Positions 1 through 8,594 of a stretch of DNA of 64,000 bases are shown in pieces. The stretch's first letter is position 1, and every line of letters starts with the position of its first letter. Made by a program: the position numbers and the translations under genes. This stretch comes from Planococcus salinus (GTDB taxonomy: Bacteria; Bacillota; Bacilli; Bacillales_A; Planococcaceae): the NCBI RefSeq assembly GCF_003719725.1, contig NZ_RIAX01000003.1, forward strand, positions 248,001 to 312,000, written 5' to 3'. The notes beneath the pieces are model-generated. The model made no database searches, was not told where the DNA came from, and saw only the letters and a program-made list of their open reading frames with translations.

Positions 1-72
1 CTGTATTATGTATTCTTTTAAATTTAGCGCTTCCTGCAACAAGAGAGGTTTTTCGACTTTTACACTTTCCAT
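1..72 (-). CDS. Partial gene, N-terminal 24 codons only
   Basis: An ATG at 72-70 on the minus strand follows a strong AAAGGAGAG ribosome binding site, and the frame stays open to the window edge. The visible peptide starts MESVKVEKPLLLQEALNL. It has no signal peptide and no motif I recognise, so no function is assigned. The rest of the gene lies left of the window. It runs in the same direction as the IclR gene at 462-1238 but is separated from it by a hairpin terminator, so it is probably transcribed separately. Confidence 0.6.
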   Translation of the reverse strand, partial: MESVKVEKPLLLQEALNLKEYIIQ

Positions 73-340
73 TAGTCTCTCCTTTCACGTTAAAAACTTC
101 ATATCGTCAGCAAAATTAATAATAGAATGAATTTAATATTTTCAAACTATTCATTGTTTAACATATACTATATAATTTAGGAAATCAATGCAATTATTAA
201 AATAATTTAAATATTATTACGAATTTATATAGATTAATACAATACAAGATAGTTTTTTACAAAGTAAGCGGTGGTAAACTACCCAATCTATATGGAAATA
301 ATTTAATTTTTAGTAAGTCTATTTAACTCTCAAATCACAA
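73..340. other. AT-rich intergenic stretch, no gene
   Basis: The stretch is strongly AT-rich and has no coding frame with a ribosome binding site. It must contain the promoter of the partial minus-strand gene at its left end. Several -10-like sequences are possible (for example TATGTT 17 bases after TTGATT, near 150-180), but AT-richness makes any single choice unreliable. I see no clear operator or repeat. Confidence 0.5.
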
Positions 341-372
341 AAGCCGTACAACGATACCTCGCTGTACGGCTT
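341..372 (-). terminator. Hairpin terminator after IclR operon
   Basis: The arms AAGCCGTAC (341-349) and GTACGGCTT (364-372) form a perfect 9-bp stem with a 14-base loop. Read on the minus strand, the stem is followed by a short T-rich run. It lies about 90 bases after the stop of the IclR gene and would end the operon that starts near 5.5 kb. Confidence 0.75.
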
Positions 373-461
373 GAGTAAAAACAAAGACCATTTATTGAGT
401 GAAGATCATTCCATAAAAGCTTTCTTTTTAAATCAGAATTATCTCATGAGTATGGAGCTAG

Positions 462-1238
462 TCAAGAATTGATGTTTTCTTCAATGGCCGCTGCAGCGTT
501 CAGCAGATCCTGAGTTAAATTCGGAATATCGAATTCATCAGCCCGGACACTTGGCAACGTCACCGTCAAAACCGCAGTTACTTCCATAAATCGATTGTGT
601 ATCGGTACACAGACCGACATGGCACCTTTGATCCGTTCGCCATGTGAAATGGCATATCCCTGCTGACGGATTTCTGTGATATCTTTCATTAAAGCTTCCG
701 GTGAATTCACGGTAATATCGGTAATCGGCTTAAATTCCACCTGCTCCAAATAATTTCCGATAAACTCATCACTTTGAAAAGCCAATAATGTTTTCGCTGA
801 AGCGCCGGCATATAAAGGAGAAGTTTTGCCGATGTAAGTCAATGCGGACAACTCATGCTGACTTGGAATATTGTAAATGCAGCGGCGTTCATTTTGTTCG
901 ATGACACTGATGGAGACATTTTCTTTTGTCAATTGACTGAGATTTTTCATCACCGGAACTGCAGCTGACAAAAACGCATCATTCTTTTCGACCAGACTGC
1001 CCATGAAGAATAACTCCATTCCCAGAGAATACTGTTTTGTCTCTTCGTCTTTCATTAAGAACCGCTCATGCACGAGTGTTGAAAGCAGCCGTTGGAGACT
1101 CGATTTGCCGATGCCGGTTTTTTTATGAAGCTCCGTCAGGCTCAACTTCTTCTCATCACGTGTAAATGCCCTCATCAACTGAATCGCTTTATGCACAGTG
1201 GACATCGAATAGTTTTTTTGAAAATTATCTTCTGACAT
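462..1238 (-). CDS. IclR-family transcriptional regulator
   Basis: A 258-residue DNA-binding regulator. An N-terminal winged helix-turn-helix (about residues 10-70, with the recognition stretch GIGKSSLQRLLSTLV) precedes a long effector-binding domain containing the IclR-typical GAMSVCVPI stretch. I place the start at the ATG at 1238, preceded by GGTG at normal spacing. An ATG four codons upstream has a worse ribosome site. It is the last gene of the operon ACAD-ACAD-crotonase-CaiB-IclR, so it probably controls that operon and itself. An alternating TATCG/CGATA repeat at the operon promoter (5519-5543) is a candidate binding site. The inducer is unknown but is plausibly an acid or CoA ester of this pathway. 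Confidence 0.85.
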   Translation of the reverse strand: MSEDNFQKNYSMSTVHKAIQLMRAFTRDEKKLSLTELHKKTGIGKSSLQRLLSTLVHERFLMKDEETKQYSLGMELFFMGSLVEKNDAFLSAAVPVMKNLSQLTKENVSISVIEQNERRCIYNIPSQHELSALTYIGKTSPLYAGASAKTLLAFQSDEFIGNYLEQVEFKPITDITVNSPEALMKDITEIRQQGYAISHGERIKGAMSVCVPIHNRFMEVTAVLTVTLPSVRADEFDIPNLTQDLLNAAAAIEENINS

Positions 1239-1272
1239 GAGTTTCACCATTCCACTTCATTCTTTTCCGTTA

Positions 1273-2460
1273 TTATATCACATTCGCTGCCTTTAACTTC
1301 TCGAGCTCTGAAGCGTCAAGACCGAGCAATTCACCGTAAACGGATTCCGTATGTTCGCCTAAAAGCGGAGGCGGCAACGTACTTTCGATGTTCAATTGGC
1401 TGAAGCGCATCGGATTTTTCATTATTTTCACTTCACCCGCTATCGAATGCGGCAACGTCTCCACTGACTCACGGGCTTGAACTTGTTCCTGTTCCAATGC
1501 CTGTGCGATGTTATTGACACGTCCTGCCGGTACACCTGCCTGCGCTAACTTATCCAGCCACTCTTCAGAACTCTTTGTTACGATAATTGCAGCAATTTGA
1601 CTGACCAATTCAACTTCGTGTTCTTTTCGGACGCGATTTGTTTTATACCGGGGATCTGATCCCCATTCCGGATGCCCAAGAAGTTCTGACAATTTCCTGA
1701 ACAACCCGTCATTTCCAGCACAAATCATAATAGGGTCATCTGAACATTGGAATACCTGATAAGGCGTAACATTGTTGTGGCGGTTACCAAGGCGCTCTGA
1801 TACCATTCCCGCATTCAAATACGCACTCGCCACATTTGCCATGCTGCTCACTTGAACATCCAAAAGTGATAAATCAATCTCCTGCCCTATCCCGGTCACG
1901 TCACGCTGGCGTATGGCAGCAGTGACACTCAATGCTACATAAACCGATGTCAAAATATCAGCAATCGGAATGCCCACTTTCGTCGCTTCTCCGTCGCTCG
2001 CCCCAGTTACATCCATCAATCCGCTCATCGCCTGCACAACCGGGTCAAATCCCGGGTTTTTACTGAGCGGACCGGTGTGGCCGAATCCTGTTACCGAACA
2101 GGTAATAATTTTCGGATTCACTTTTTTCAATTCAGCGTAGCTCAATCCCCATTTTTCCATCGTGCCGGTTTTGAAGTTTTCAATGACCACATCTGCTTTC
2201 TTTAATAGCTCCAAAAATAATTCCTTGCCTTTTGCTTCATTTAAATTTAATGTGACAGACCGCTTATTGCGATTTGCACTAAAGTAATAGGCACTTTCTC
2301 CATTTACAAACGGTCCCCAATCACGCATGCTATCCGAGCCACCCGGCGTTTCAACCCGTATCACGTCGGCCCCCAAGTCCCCAAGCATCATCGCCCCGGC
2401 CGGAGCCGCGTAAACGCGTGACAGATCCAGTACCCGAATGTCTTCCAACGGTTTTGTCAC
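1273..2460 (-). CDS. CaiB/BaiF family (class III) CoA-transferase
   Basis: A 395-residue class III CoA-transferase, which moves CoA between two carboxylic acids through an aspartyl-CoA anhydride. The N-terminal motif DIRVLDLSRVYAAPAG is typical, and the likely catalytic aspartate is in KVGIPIADILTS (about residue 170). I choose a GTG start at 2460 because AGGAGGG lies six bases upstream; a TTG seven codons earlier lies over that ribosome site. It follows the crotonase gene by 31 bases. In this operon it would activate the growth substrate using CoA from a product ester. Donor and acceptor cannot be read from sequence. Confidence 0.85.
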   Translation of the reverse strand: MTKPLEDIRVLDLSRVYAAPAGAMMLGDLGADVIRVETPGGSDSMRDWGPFVNGESAYYFSANRNKRSVTLNLNEAKGKELFLELLKKADVVIENFKTGTMEKWGLSYAELKKVNPKIITCSVTGFGHTGPLSKNPGFDPVVQAMSGLMDVTGASDGEATKVGIPIADILTSVYVALSVTAAIRQRDVTGIGQEIDLSLLDVQVSSMANVASAYLNAGMVSERLGNRHNNVTPYQVFQCSDDPIMICAGNDGLFRKLSELLGHPEWGSDPRYKTNRVRKEHEVELVSQIAAIIVTKSSEEWLDKLAQAGVPAGRVNNIAQALEQEQVQARESVETLPHSIAGEVKIMKNPMRFSQLNIESTLPPPLLGEHTESVYGELLGLDASELEKLKAANVI

Positions 2461-2491
2461 ATTCTCCCTCCTCTCTTCCAATTAAAATGGA

Positions 2492-3298
2492 TTATTCAAA
2501 TTTCGCTCTGCGTTTTTCCGTAACTGCCTGTACGCCTTCTTTAAAATCATTCGATTCCATCACCAAGCCCATCTTTGAAGAGATGAAATCAAGTGATGAG
2601 CGAAGCGGCATTTCTTTGCTTTGATACACCGCACGTTTTGTCAGGCGCATGGCCTGTTGAGGTCCGGCTGCCAAACGCTCGGCATACTTCTGAACATAGT
2701 CATCAAGCTCATCGTCGCCGACAACAAACGTCACCAGCCCCATTTCTTTCGCTGTTTTCGCATCAAATGCTTCTCCCGTCCACAGCATATGTAAGGCTTG
2801 ATCTGTTCCCACTAATCTCGGCAGGAAATAAGCTCCTCCATCACCCGGTACAAGTCCTACTTTCACATAGCTTTCGGACAGCTTTGTCGACTCAGCTGCA
2901 ATGCGGATATCACACATCAATGCCATGTCCAACCCAGCGCCGAAAGCGATGCCATGTACTTTTGCGATAACAGGCTGATCAATTTCCTGCAACAGAAGCG
3001 GAACCCGTTGCACTTTTTTCCATAATGAGTTTTTTCTCTTCAGACCGGTCGAAATCCGGTCTTCATCGGATTGATAAAACCCCCGGCCAGCAATCATTTC
3101 TTTGATGTCGCCACCAGAACAGAAGCCTCGTCCGTTCCCTTGGACAACCAGCACACGAATATCTTCTGAATCACGGACTGTTTCCAAAGCTTCAATCCAT
3201 AAATCGATCATTTCTCCGCTGAATGCATTGATGGCATCCGGGCGGTTCAATGTAATCGTGGCGATATTATTCTTCACTTCAAATAGTAGATCCGGCAT
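2492..3298 (-). CDS. Enoyl-CoA hydratase/isomerase family protein (crotonase fold)
   Basis: A 268-residue crotonase-fold enzyme acting on an acyl-CoA. The oxyanion-hole stretch HGIAFGAGLDMAL and the segment VGLVPGDGGAYFLPRLVG place it in the family. The two glutamates of classical enoyl-CoA hydratases are not conserved: by eye the first position is Asp and the second Tyr, while an Asp sits in PGDGG. That pattern is closer to isomerase-type crotonases, so hydratase activity is not assured. The start at 3298 is chosen for the GAGGG seven bases upstream. The gene overlaps the end of the preceding dehydrogenase by about 20 bases, which indicates tight translational coupling. Confidence 0.85.
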   Translation of the reverse strand: MPDLLFEVKNNIATITLNRPDAINAFSGEMIDLWIEALETVRDSEDIRVLVVQGNGRGFCSGGDIKEMIAGRGFYQSDEDRISTGLKRKNSLWKKVQRVPLLLQEIDQPVIAKVHGIAFGAGLDMALMCDIRIAAESTKLSESYVKVGLVPGDGGAYFLPRLVGTDQALHMLWTGEAFDAKTAKEMGLVTFVVGDDELDDYVQKYAERLAAGPQQAMRLTKRAVYQSKEMPLRSSLDFISSKMGLVMESNDFKEGVQAVTEKRRAKFE

Positions 3299-4349
3299 GA
3301 ACATTCCCTCGCTTTTCGTTTGTGATAAAGTCCCATAACGATAACTCGTTATCCTCGATATATGCTTTTGCTAATTTCTTTGCCCAGTGTGCTTCGTTAC
3401 CGAAGTCTTCCCGCCAGGCCCAGAGTCTTCTGGTCACTTGATGCAATTGATGTTCATGGGTCATCCCGATGGCGCCATGCAATTGATGGGAAATTCCTGC
3501 CACCGTTCCGGCCGCTTCTGAAATTTTCATCTTTGCCAAAGACAATTCCTCTTTCATGCTGCCTTCTTCAAATGCCACTATTGCATAATTGAGCGCTGCA
3601 AGAACAACAGCTGTTTCACTCGCCAACGCAGCCAAATGATGCTGGACTGCTTGGAATCTCCCAATTGACCGCCCGAACTGCTGTCTTTCATTGGCATAGA
3701 ACACCGATAGATCAAGAACCTGCTCCATGGCTCCTGCCATCATCGCCAGTTTTCCAAGGACTGCATAGTTGAGCACTTTTTCAGAGATGCTGTCCCGTTC
3801 AACCTCGAATTGTGTAAGCTCTTCCAAATTCAGTCCTTTAAACCTGAGATTGTCCAACGGTTCGCCGGCAATATTCTGATTGTTTTCTACTTGTGCTTTT
3901 TCTGTCGGCAACACAGCCAGTTTATATTGGTTATTGATTTTCCCGATATAAACCACTTGAGTGACATGCCTTCCCCATGGAACTTGTTTTAGTGTAAATT
4001 CATCACCGGTTAAGTCATTATCCAGATCCAAAATAAAAGAAGTCGGTTCGTAAGTTGTTTCGACCTTTTGTTCGGCGAGCAGCCAACCCGCAATGATGGT
4101 TTCAAAAATCGGTACTGGAGCTGCATACTTGCCGGCTAAGCGCAAAATGGCAAAAGCATCGGTTGAGTCGCCGCCGGTCCCTCCAAAGTCCTCATCGATT
4201 CCTACCGATACAAGCCCGGACTCCACCAGCACATCCCAGAGATTTCCTGACCATTCGCCTTGTTCCGAAGCGTCAATCAACTCTTTTGCTACATGCTTTT
4301 TTAAAATTTTATTGGTCGTATCCACAATAAATTCCTGCATTTCGCTCAT
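3279..4349 (-). CDS. Acyl-CoA dehydrogenase-like subunit, short form
   Basis: A 356-residue member of the acyl-CoA dehydrogenase family, shorter than usual. The N-terminal helical domain with GGTGGDSTDAF and the C-terminal segment RQQFGRSIGRFQAVQHHLA are recognisable, but the middle FAD/substrate beta-domain is degenerate. The C-terminus has WREDFGNEAHW where other family members have YEGTSEIQ, so a Glu may sit at the catalytic-base position. It starts in an ATGA overlap with the next dehydrogenase. Such unlike pairs form alpha2-beta2 dehydrogenases in actinobacterial steroid side-chain degradation; a shared complex here is inference. Confidence 0.82.
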   Translation of the reverse strand: MSEMQEFIVDTTNKILKKHVAKELIDASEQGEWSGNLWDVLVESGLVSVGIDEDFGGTGGDSTDAFAILRLAGKYAAPVPIFETIIAGWLLAEQKVETTYEPTSFILDLDNDLTGDEFTLKQVPWGRHVTQVVYIGKINNQYKLAVLPTEKAQVENNQNIAGEPLDNLRFKGLNLEELTQFEVERDSISEKVLNYAVLGKLAMMAGAMEQVLDLSVFYANERQQFGRSIGRFQAVQHHLAALASETAVVLAALNYAIVAFEEGSMKEELSLAKMKISEAAGTVAGISHQLHGAIGMTHEHQLHQVTRRLWAWREDFGNEAHWAKKLAKAYIEDNELSLWDFITNEKRGNVHAGSTI

Positions 4350-5500
4350 TGCGCCAACACTCCTTTTGCTACGATTCCACGAAGGATTTCTGTTGTTCCA
4401 CCCCGTAAAGTAAAGCCGGGTCCATGAAGTACTGATTCTGCCATTAATCGGTCAATCAGTTTTTCCGATGTAACTGACGGAGTGGTATCAATTAACAGTC
4501 TGACGGTTTCAGCTACGGCCTGTTCAAACTTCGTTCCGAGATCTTTGACCAATGATGCTGTCAAACTGACATCTTCGCCTTCTTCAAGCATTTGCGCCAC
4601 TCCGATGGACATATTGCGCAATGACCACATCCGTGCCACTAATTGCAGGGCTTGTGCTAAAGCGCTTACATCATTCTGCTCTTTTAAATGCTCCACTGCT
4701 TCCTGTAATAACGGGAAAGTACTTAAAATCCGCTCGGGGCCGCTCCGCTCATATGCCAATTCAGCCATCCCCTGTTTCCAGCCGTTTCCAACTTCTCCTA
4801 TCAACCGGTTGTCCGGTACAAAGACATTGTCCATGAACACTTCATTGAAATGATGTTCTCCTGTCAGGAATTGAATCGGCTGAACCGTAACACCATCGGC
4901 AGATAAATCAATGACCAATTGGCTCATTCCCGCATGCCGGTTTTTCTCATCTTTTGGCGACGTCCGGCATAACGTAATCATGTAATGGGAATGATGCGCA
5001 CCGGATGTCCAGATTTTCATACCATTGACTAACCAGCCACCTTCAACTTTTTCCGCACGCGTCTGAATAGATGCCAAATCGGAGCCGGAGTTCGGTTCGG
5101 ATAAACCGATGGAGAAAAAGCATTCCCCTTTTGCAATTTTGGGTAAAAAGAAATCTTTTTGTTCATCTGTTCCAAATTTCAAAAACAGCGGTCCCGATTG
5201 CCGGTCCGCAAACCAATGCGCGGCCACTGGAGCCCCGATAGCGAGAAGCTCTTCCGTGACGATATAGCGGTCGATTGCTGATCGCTCTTGTCCGCCGTAT
5301 TGCTTTGGCCAAGTCATTCCGATCAGCCCCTGCGAACCCAATTTCTTTGAGAACTCAGGCGAATAACTGGTCATCCATGAGTCAGCAGTCGTTTCAAATG
5401 CGCCGGATTCCCTTTCGCTTTTTAAATAGTTTCTCACTTCCATCCTGAACTTGTTTTGTTCAGGCGTAAATTTCACAACAGGCAAGTCTAAATTCTTCAA
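4346..5500 (-). CDS. Acyl-CoA dehydrogenase
   Basis: A 384-residue FAD-dependent acyl-CoA dehydrogenase that would introduce an alpha,beta double bond. FSIGLSEPNSGSDLAS is the FAD/substrate segment, and the C-terminus carries LRGGTTEILRGIV. The usual catalytic Glu of the YEGT motif is replaced by Gly, by eye. A TTG start at 5500 is chosen because AAGGAGG lies eight bases upstream; the longer ATG frame begins inside the promoter region. It is the first gene of its operon. Its partner is the short dehydrogenase that overlaps it by four bases, and the two appear complementary at the catalytic position. Confidence 0.85.
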   Translation of the reverse strand: MKNLDLPVVKFTPEQNKFRMEVRNYLKSERESGAFETTADSWMTSYSPEFSKKLGSQGLIGMTWPKQYGGQERSAIDRYIVTEELLAIGAPVAAHWFADRQSGPLFLKFGTDEQKDFFLPKIAKGECFFSIGLSEPNSGSDLASIQTRAEKVEGGWLVNGMKIWTSGAHHSHYMITLCRTSPKDEKNRHAGMSQLVIDLSADGVTVQPIQFLTGEHHFNEVFMDNVFVPDNRLIGEVGNGWKQGMAELAYERSGPERILSTFPLLQEAVEHLKEQNDVSALAQALQLVARMWSLRNMSIGVAQMLEEGEDVSLTASLVKDLGTKFEQAVAETVRLLIDTTPSVTSEKLIDRLMAESVLHGPGFTLRGGTTEILRGIVAKGVLAQ

Positions 5501-5518
5501 CCATGCCGCCTCCTTGTT

Positions 5519-5543
5519 TATCGGTATTCGATAATTAATATCG
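5519..5543. promoter_or_regulatory. Alternating TATCG/CGATA operator-like repeat
   Basis: The half-sites TATCG (5519-5523), CGATA (5529-5533) and TATCG (5539-5543) are spaced exactly 10 bases apart, so they fall on the same face of the helix. Neighbouring pairs form two inverted repeats. They lie just downstream of the predicted transcription start of the operon that ends with an IclR gene. This position suits a repressor site, possibly for that IclR protein. The repeat is seen directly; the role is inferred. Confidence 0.45.
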
Positions 5544-5554
5544 TTATACAGTAC

Positions 5555-5583
5555 ATTATTTCGCAATTAAATTGTTTTGTCAA
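5555..5583 (-). promoter_or_regulatory. Sigma-A promoter of the dehydrogenase operon
   Basis: Read on the minus strand, a perfect TTGACA -35 (5583-5578) is followed after 17 bases by AATAAT (5560-5555), five of six matches to the -10 consensus. Transcription would start near 5548, about 48 bases before the TTG start at 5500. The site lies between a terminator on its upstream side and the operon's first gene, exactly where a promoter is required. Confidence 0.7.
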
Positions 5584-5633
5584 TTACGAATTTTTTAACT
5601 ATTCTATTTTTCATTACTTGCTTTCAGCATGTC

Positions 5634-5661
5634 AAAAAGCCCGGGCACAAGCCCGGGCTTT
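5634..5661 (-). terminator. Strong intrinsic terminator after DUF35 gene
   Basis: The arms AAAGCCCGGG (5636-5645) and CCCGGGCTTT (5652-5661) form a GC-rich stem that on the minus strand runs into a five-T tract. It lies 16 bases after the stop of the DUF35 gene and separates the operon that begins with glcD from the dehydrogenase operon. Confidence 0.9.
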
Positions 5662-5676
5662 CTGTGTCGTCCATTT

Positions 5677-5979
5677 TTACGCTGTCTTCTTGTAGATGTA
5701 AGCCCCATCCTCGATACGGTCCAGTGTCACTTTGTCTCCAATTTCTACATCTTCTTCAATACGTGTAGTGATCTTGGCATTCGCTTCGTCCAGATCGACC
5801 AGTACGACATTGTAAGGCGCAATATGGGCAAACTCAGAGGGAGCGATATGAATTTTTGTAAAGCTGTAGACGCTTCCCTCCCCGTTTACTTCCCGTTCTT
5901 TGAATTCTGACTCTCCACATGAAGGACAATAATATTTCTTGGCAATTGAATCTTTCCCACAACATGAATAGATTTTCAT
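5677..5979 (-). CDS. DUF35 OB-fold/zinc-ribbon protein, thiolase partner
   Basis: A 100-residue protein with an N-terminal zinc ribbon (Cys6/Cys7 and Cys18-x2-Cys21) and an OB-fold of the DUF35 family (GEGSVYSFTKIHIAPSEF). DUF35 proteins bind acyl-CoA and form complexes with thiolase-like enzymes. This one lies three bases after a thiolase gene and is the last gene before a strong terminator. It is shorter than the second DUF35 protein of this window (139 residues at 53495), with a reduced N-terminal helix. The likely role is a non-catalytic subunit of the adjacent thiolase. It has its own GAGGG ribosome site. Confidence 0.85.
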   Translation of the reverse strand: MKIYSCCGKDSIAKKYYCPSCGESEFKEREVNGEGSVYSFTKIHIAPSEFAHIAPYNVVLVDLDEANAKITTRIEEDVEIGDKVTLDRIEDGAYIYKKTA

Positions 5980-5982
5980 CTC

Positions 5983-7116
5983 TTACACCCTCTCTAAAAT
6001 ATGGACGGTGGAATAAGATCCGGTACCGCCCAGATTTTGGGCCAACGCCAAGCGTGGATTATTTGCTACCTGGTTTGCAGCATTGCCACGCAATTGACGA
6101 ACCAGCTGATAAATTTGCGCAATACCTGTTGCGCCAATCGGGTGACCGCGGGACAGCAGCCCTCCGCTTGTGTTGACCGGCTTGTCGCCTGACACTTTCG
6201 TCCGTCCTTGTTCGACGGCTTTCCAGCCTTCCAGCCGGTTGAAGAACCCAAGTTCTTCTGTTGCAATAATCTCTGTCATGGAAAAACAATCATGGATTTC
6301 AATGACATCAATATCTTCAGGTCCCACGCCTGCCTTCTCATATGCCAGGCGTCCAGACTTTCCAATTGCCGGAATGGACAGCAGATTTTCTGCATCCTGC
6401 ATTTTCGTCGGACCCGAAACCTGTGAGCTGGCCCGCACATGAACCGGTGATTTTTTCCGTGAAATTACTACTGCAGCTGCTCCGTCCGTCATTGGAGAGC
6501 AGTCAAACAAACCGAGAGGGTCCGTGATCATCCGGGCTTCCATTATTTCTTCCAGCGTGGTGGGCTTTGGAAACTGTGCCAACGGATTATTCACTCCATT
6601 TTCACGGTTTTTTAAAGCCACGCGCGCCAAATGTTCCTTGGATGCCCCGGCTTCGTAAAAATAGCGGTTTGCCAGAACACCGAAGAATCCCGGGAACGTG
6701 AGGCCGGCATTTTTTTCAGTCGTTGTGGTATCCATGGCTGCATTGATGGCTTGTGTCACATCGGAAGTCGTTGCATGTTTCATTTTTTCCACGCCTGCCA
6801 CCAGGACAGTATCGTATTCCCCGCTCAATATCCCTATAATTCCTTGACGGAAGGCGATTCCTCCCGATGCACAGGCTCCCTCCACTTTAGTGGAAGGTAT
6901 ATATCCCAGTCCAAGGTCGTTGGCTACAATGGCTCCCAGGATTTCCTGGTTTGAAATGCTTCCACCCATGAAGTTGCCGACAAATACAGCGTCGACTTTT
7001 GGACGTCCTGCGTCGTTCAAGGCTTCTGCGCAAGCTTCCAACAGCAGTTCCTTTAATGAAGATTCCAATTTGCCAAACTTCGTCATCCCAATGCCATGAA
7101 CATATGTGTTTGTCAT
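5983..7116 (-). CDS. Thiolase family protein (SCP2-type), with Cys nucleophile
   Basis: A 377-residue thiolase-fold enzyme of the lipid-transfer/SCP2-like branch. The nucleophilic cysteine is present in VEGACASGG (Cys82), and the active-site histidine lies in SRGHPIGATG. The usual C-terminal CxGGG motif is replaced by QNLGGTGSYS, as is normal in this branch. It would cleave a 3-ketoacyl-CoA with CoA. It starts in an ATGA overlap with the CoA ligase and is followed by its probable DUF35 partner. The contrast with the cysteine-less thiolase at 52348 suggests the two clusters use different cleavage chemistry. Confidence 0.88.
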   Translation of the reverse strand: MTNTYVHGIGMTKFGKLESSLKELLLEACAEALNDAGRPKVDAVFVGNFMGGSISNQEILGAIVANDLGLGYIPSTKVEGACASGGIAFRQGIIGILSGEYDTVLVAGVEKMKHATTSDVTQAINAAMDTTTTEKNAGLTFPGFFGVLANRYFYEAGASKEHLARVALKNRENGVNNPLAQFPKPTTLEEIMEARMITDPLGLFDCSPMTDGAAAVVISRKKSPVHVRASSQVSGPTKMQDAENLLSIPAIGKSGRLAYEKAGVGPEDIDVIEIHDCFSMTEIIATEELGFFNRLEGWKAVEQGRTKVSGDKPVNTSGGLLSRGHPIGATGIAQIYQLVRQLRGNAANQVANNPRLALAQNLGGTGSYSTVHILERV

Positions 7117-8594
7117 TTGCTCACCTCCACGTGCTGCTGCTTCATTTCGCGTTTCAGAATTTTGCCATATGAACTTTTTGGCAGCTCATCCACTATGAAG
7201 ACTTCTTTCGGTTTTTTAAAACTCGCCAAATTGTCTTTGCAAAGCTCAATCAATTGTTCAACTGTCACTTTTTCTTTGCCGTTAGGCACCACAAAAGCCG
7301 TGACACTTTCCCCCCATTTATCGTCCGGAACCCCTACCACGCAGGTTTCCTTGACACCTTTATGAAGATTCAGCACTTCTTCCACTTCACGCGGGTAAAT
7401 GTTAACACCGCCTGAAATAATCACATCTTTTTTACGGTCGACAATATGGACATATCCCTGTTCATCACGCCAGCCCAGATCACCTGTATGCAACCAGCCG
7501 TTCTGCAGCGTTTCAGCTGTAGCTTTTTCATTGTTCCAGTATCCCTGCATGACCAAAGAGCCTTTTGCGATGATTTCCCCGACTTCTCCGTGGGCGACTT
7601 CCCTATTTTCGTCATCAACGATTTTCACATCGACAAACACGCCGATTCGTCCGCACGATGTCAAATGATCACGGATGTCGTTACGCGGCATCATCGTGAT
7701 GCACATGGGAGCTTCCACTTGTCCATAGGTCTCAACAAAGATGTTGCCGGCTTTATCAAGAGCTTCTTCCAATTTACTTGCAGCAATCGGAGAACCTGCC
7801 ATATTGATCGTTTTGACTGTCGCGAGCTTTGATGCATCAAAATTCGGGTGCTGAATCATCAAGTTGACCATGGTCGGAACGAGGAACATCACGGAAACTT
7901 TGTCCTCTTCCAAGTGGTCCAGAAATTCCTCCGGCTCAAATTTGCTGTAGACCACTTGAGTCAGCCCATACAACCAGGAAACATGGCTCAAAAAATTCGA
8001 CCCGTGGGTCAAAGGGGCTACGTGCCCGATAATGTCTTCGTAATCCACTTCGCATACTTGCGCCAGCGAAAGCGCTCCTGCAATAATATTGCGATGGGAC
8101 AACATAACGCCTTTCGGATTCCCTGTGGTTCCAGACGTGTACATAATAGCGAATAGATCATCTTCCGCCACTTTTTCGTCGAACGATTGACCGGCATACT
8201 TCTCGACAGCGCTTTCATATTGCTGACCGATATACAGTACATCAACATTTGGTCCTACCGCATCGATCAATTCCTGGTCACCGATCAAAATACGTAAGCC
8301 TGCATCCTCTATCATGTATTGGTGCTCTTTTGGATGGAGGCGGTAATTCAACGGCACTTTGACAAGTCCGGCAAACGCCACGGCGATATCAAGTTCAATA
8401 TGTTCCAAACGGTTCGACATCAGGATACCGATGCGGTCGCCTTTTTTGAAACCCTGATCATGGAACATCGCAGCTAATGCTTTGGCGCGAGCGATAAATT
8501 CTTTATATGTGAATGAACGCTGTTCGTCTTTGACAGCCATCTTTTGCGGATATGCGTGTGCTGATTTCAGCGCTAATTGGCCCAAAGTCTCCAT
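7113..8594 (-). CDS. Acyl-CoA synthetase (AMP-dependent ligase)
   Basis: A 493-residue adenylate-forming enzyme that would activate a carboxylic acid as acyl-AMP and then acyl-CoA. The phosphate-binding loop YTSGTTGNPKGVMLS (about residue 150) and the TGDLGWRDEQGYVHIVDRKKD hinge region are intact, and the catalytic lysine is in SSYGKILKREM near the C-terminus. The length is typical of short-chain or aromatic acid ligases; the substrate is not predictable. The start overlaps the stop of the PPC gene (TAATG), and AAAGGAG lies upstream. Confidence 0.9.
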   Translation of the reverse strand: METLGQLALKSAHAYPQKMAVKDEQRSFTYKEFIARAKALAAMFHDQGFKKGDRIGILMSNRLEHIELDIAVAFAGLVKVPLNYRLHPKEHQYMIEDAGLRILIGDQELIDAVGPNVDVLYIGQQYESAVEKYAGQSFDEKVAEDDLFAIMYTSGTTGNPKGVMLSHRNIIAGALSLAQVCEVDYEDIIGHVAPLTHGSNFLSHVSWLYGLTQVVYSKFEPEEFLDHLEEDKVSVMFLVPTMVNLMIQHPNFDASKLATVKTINMAGSPIAASKLEEALDKAGNIFVETYGQVEAPMCITMMPRNDIRDHLTSCGRIGVFVDVKIVDDENREVAHGEVGEIIAKGSLVMQGYWNNEKATAETLQNGWLHTGDLGWRDEQGYVHIVDRKKDVIISGGVNIYPREVEEVLNLHKGVKETCVVGVPDDKWGESVTAFVVPNGKEKVTVEQLIELCKDNLASFKKPKEVFIVDELPKSSYGKILKREMKQQHVEVSK

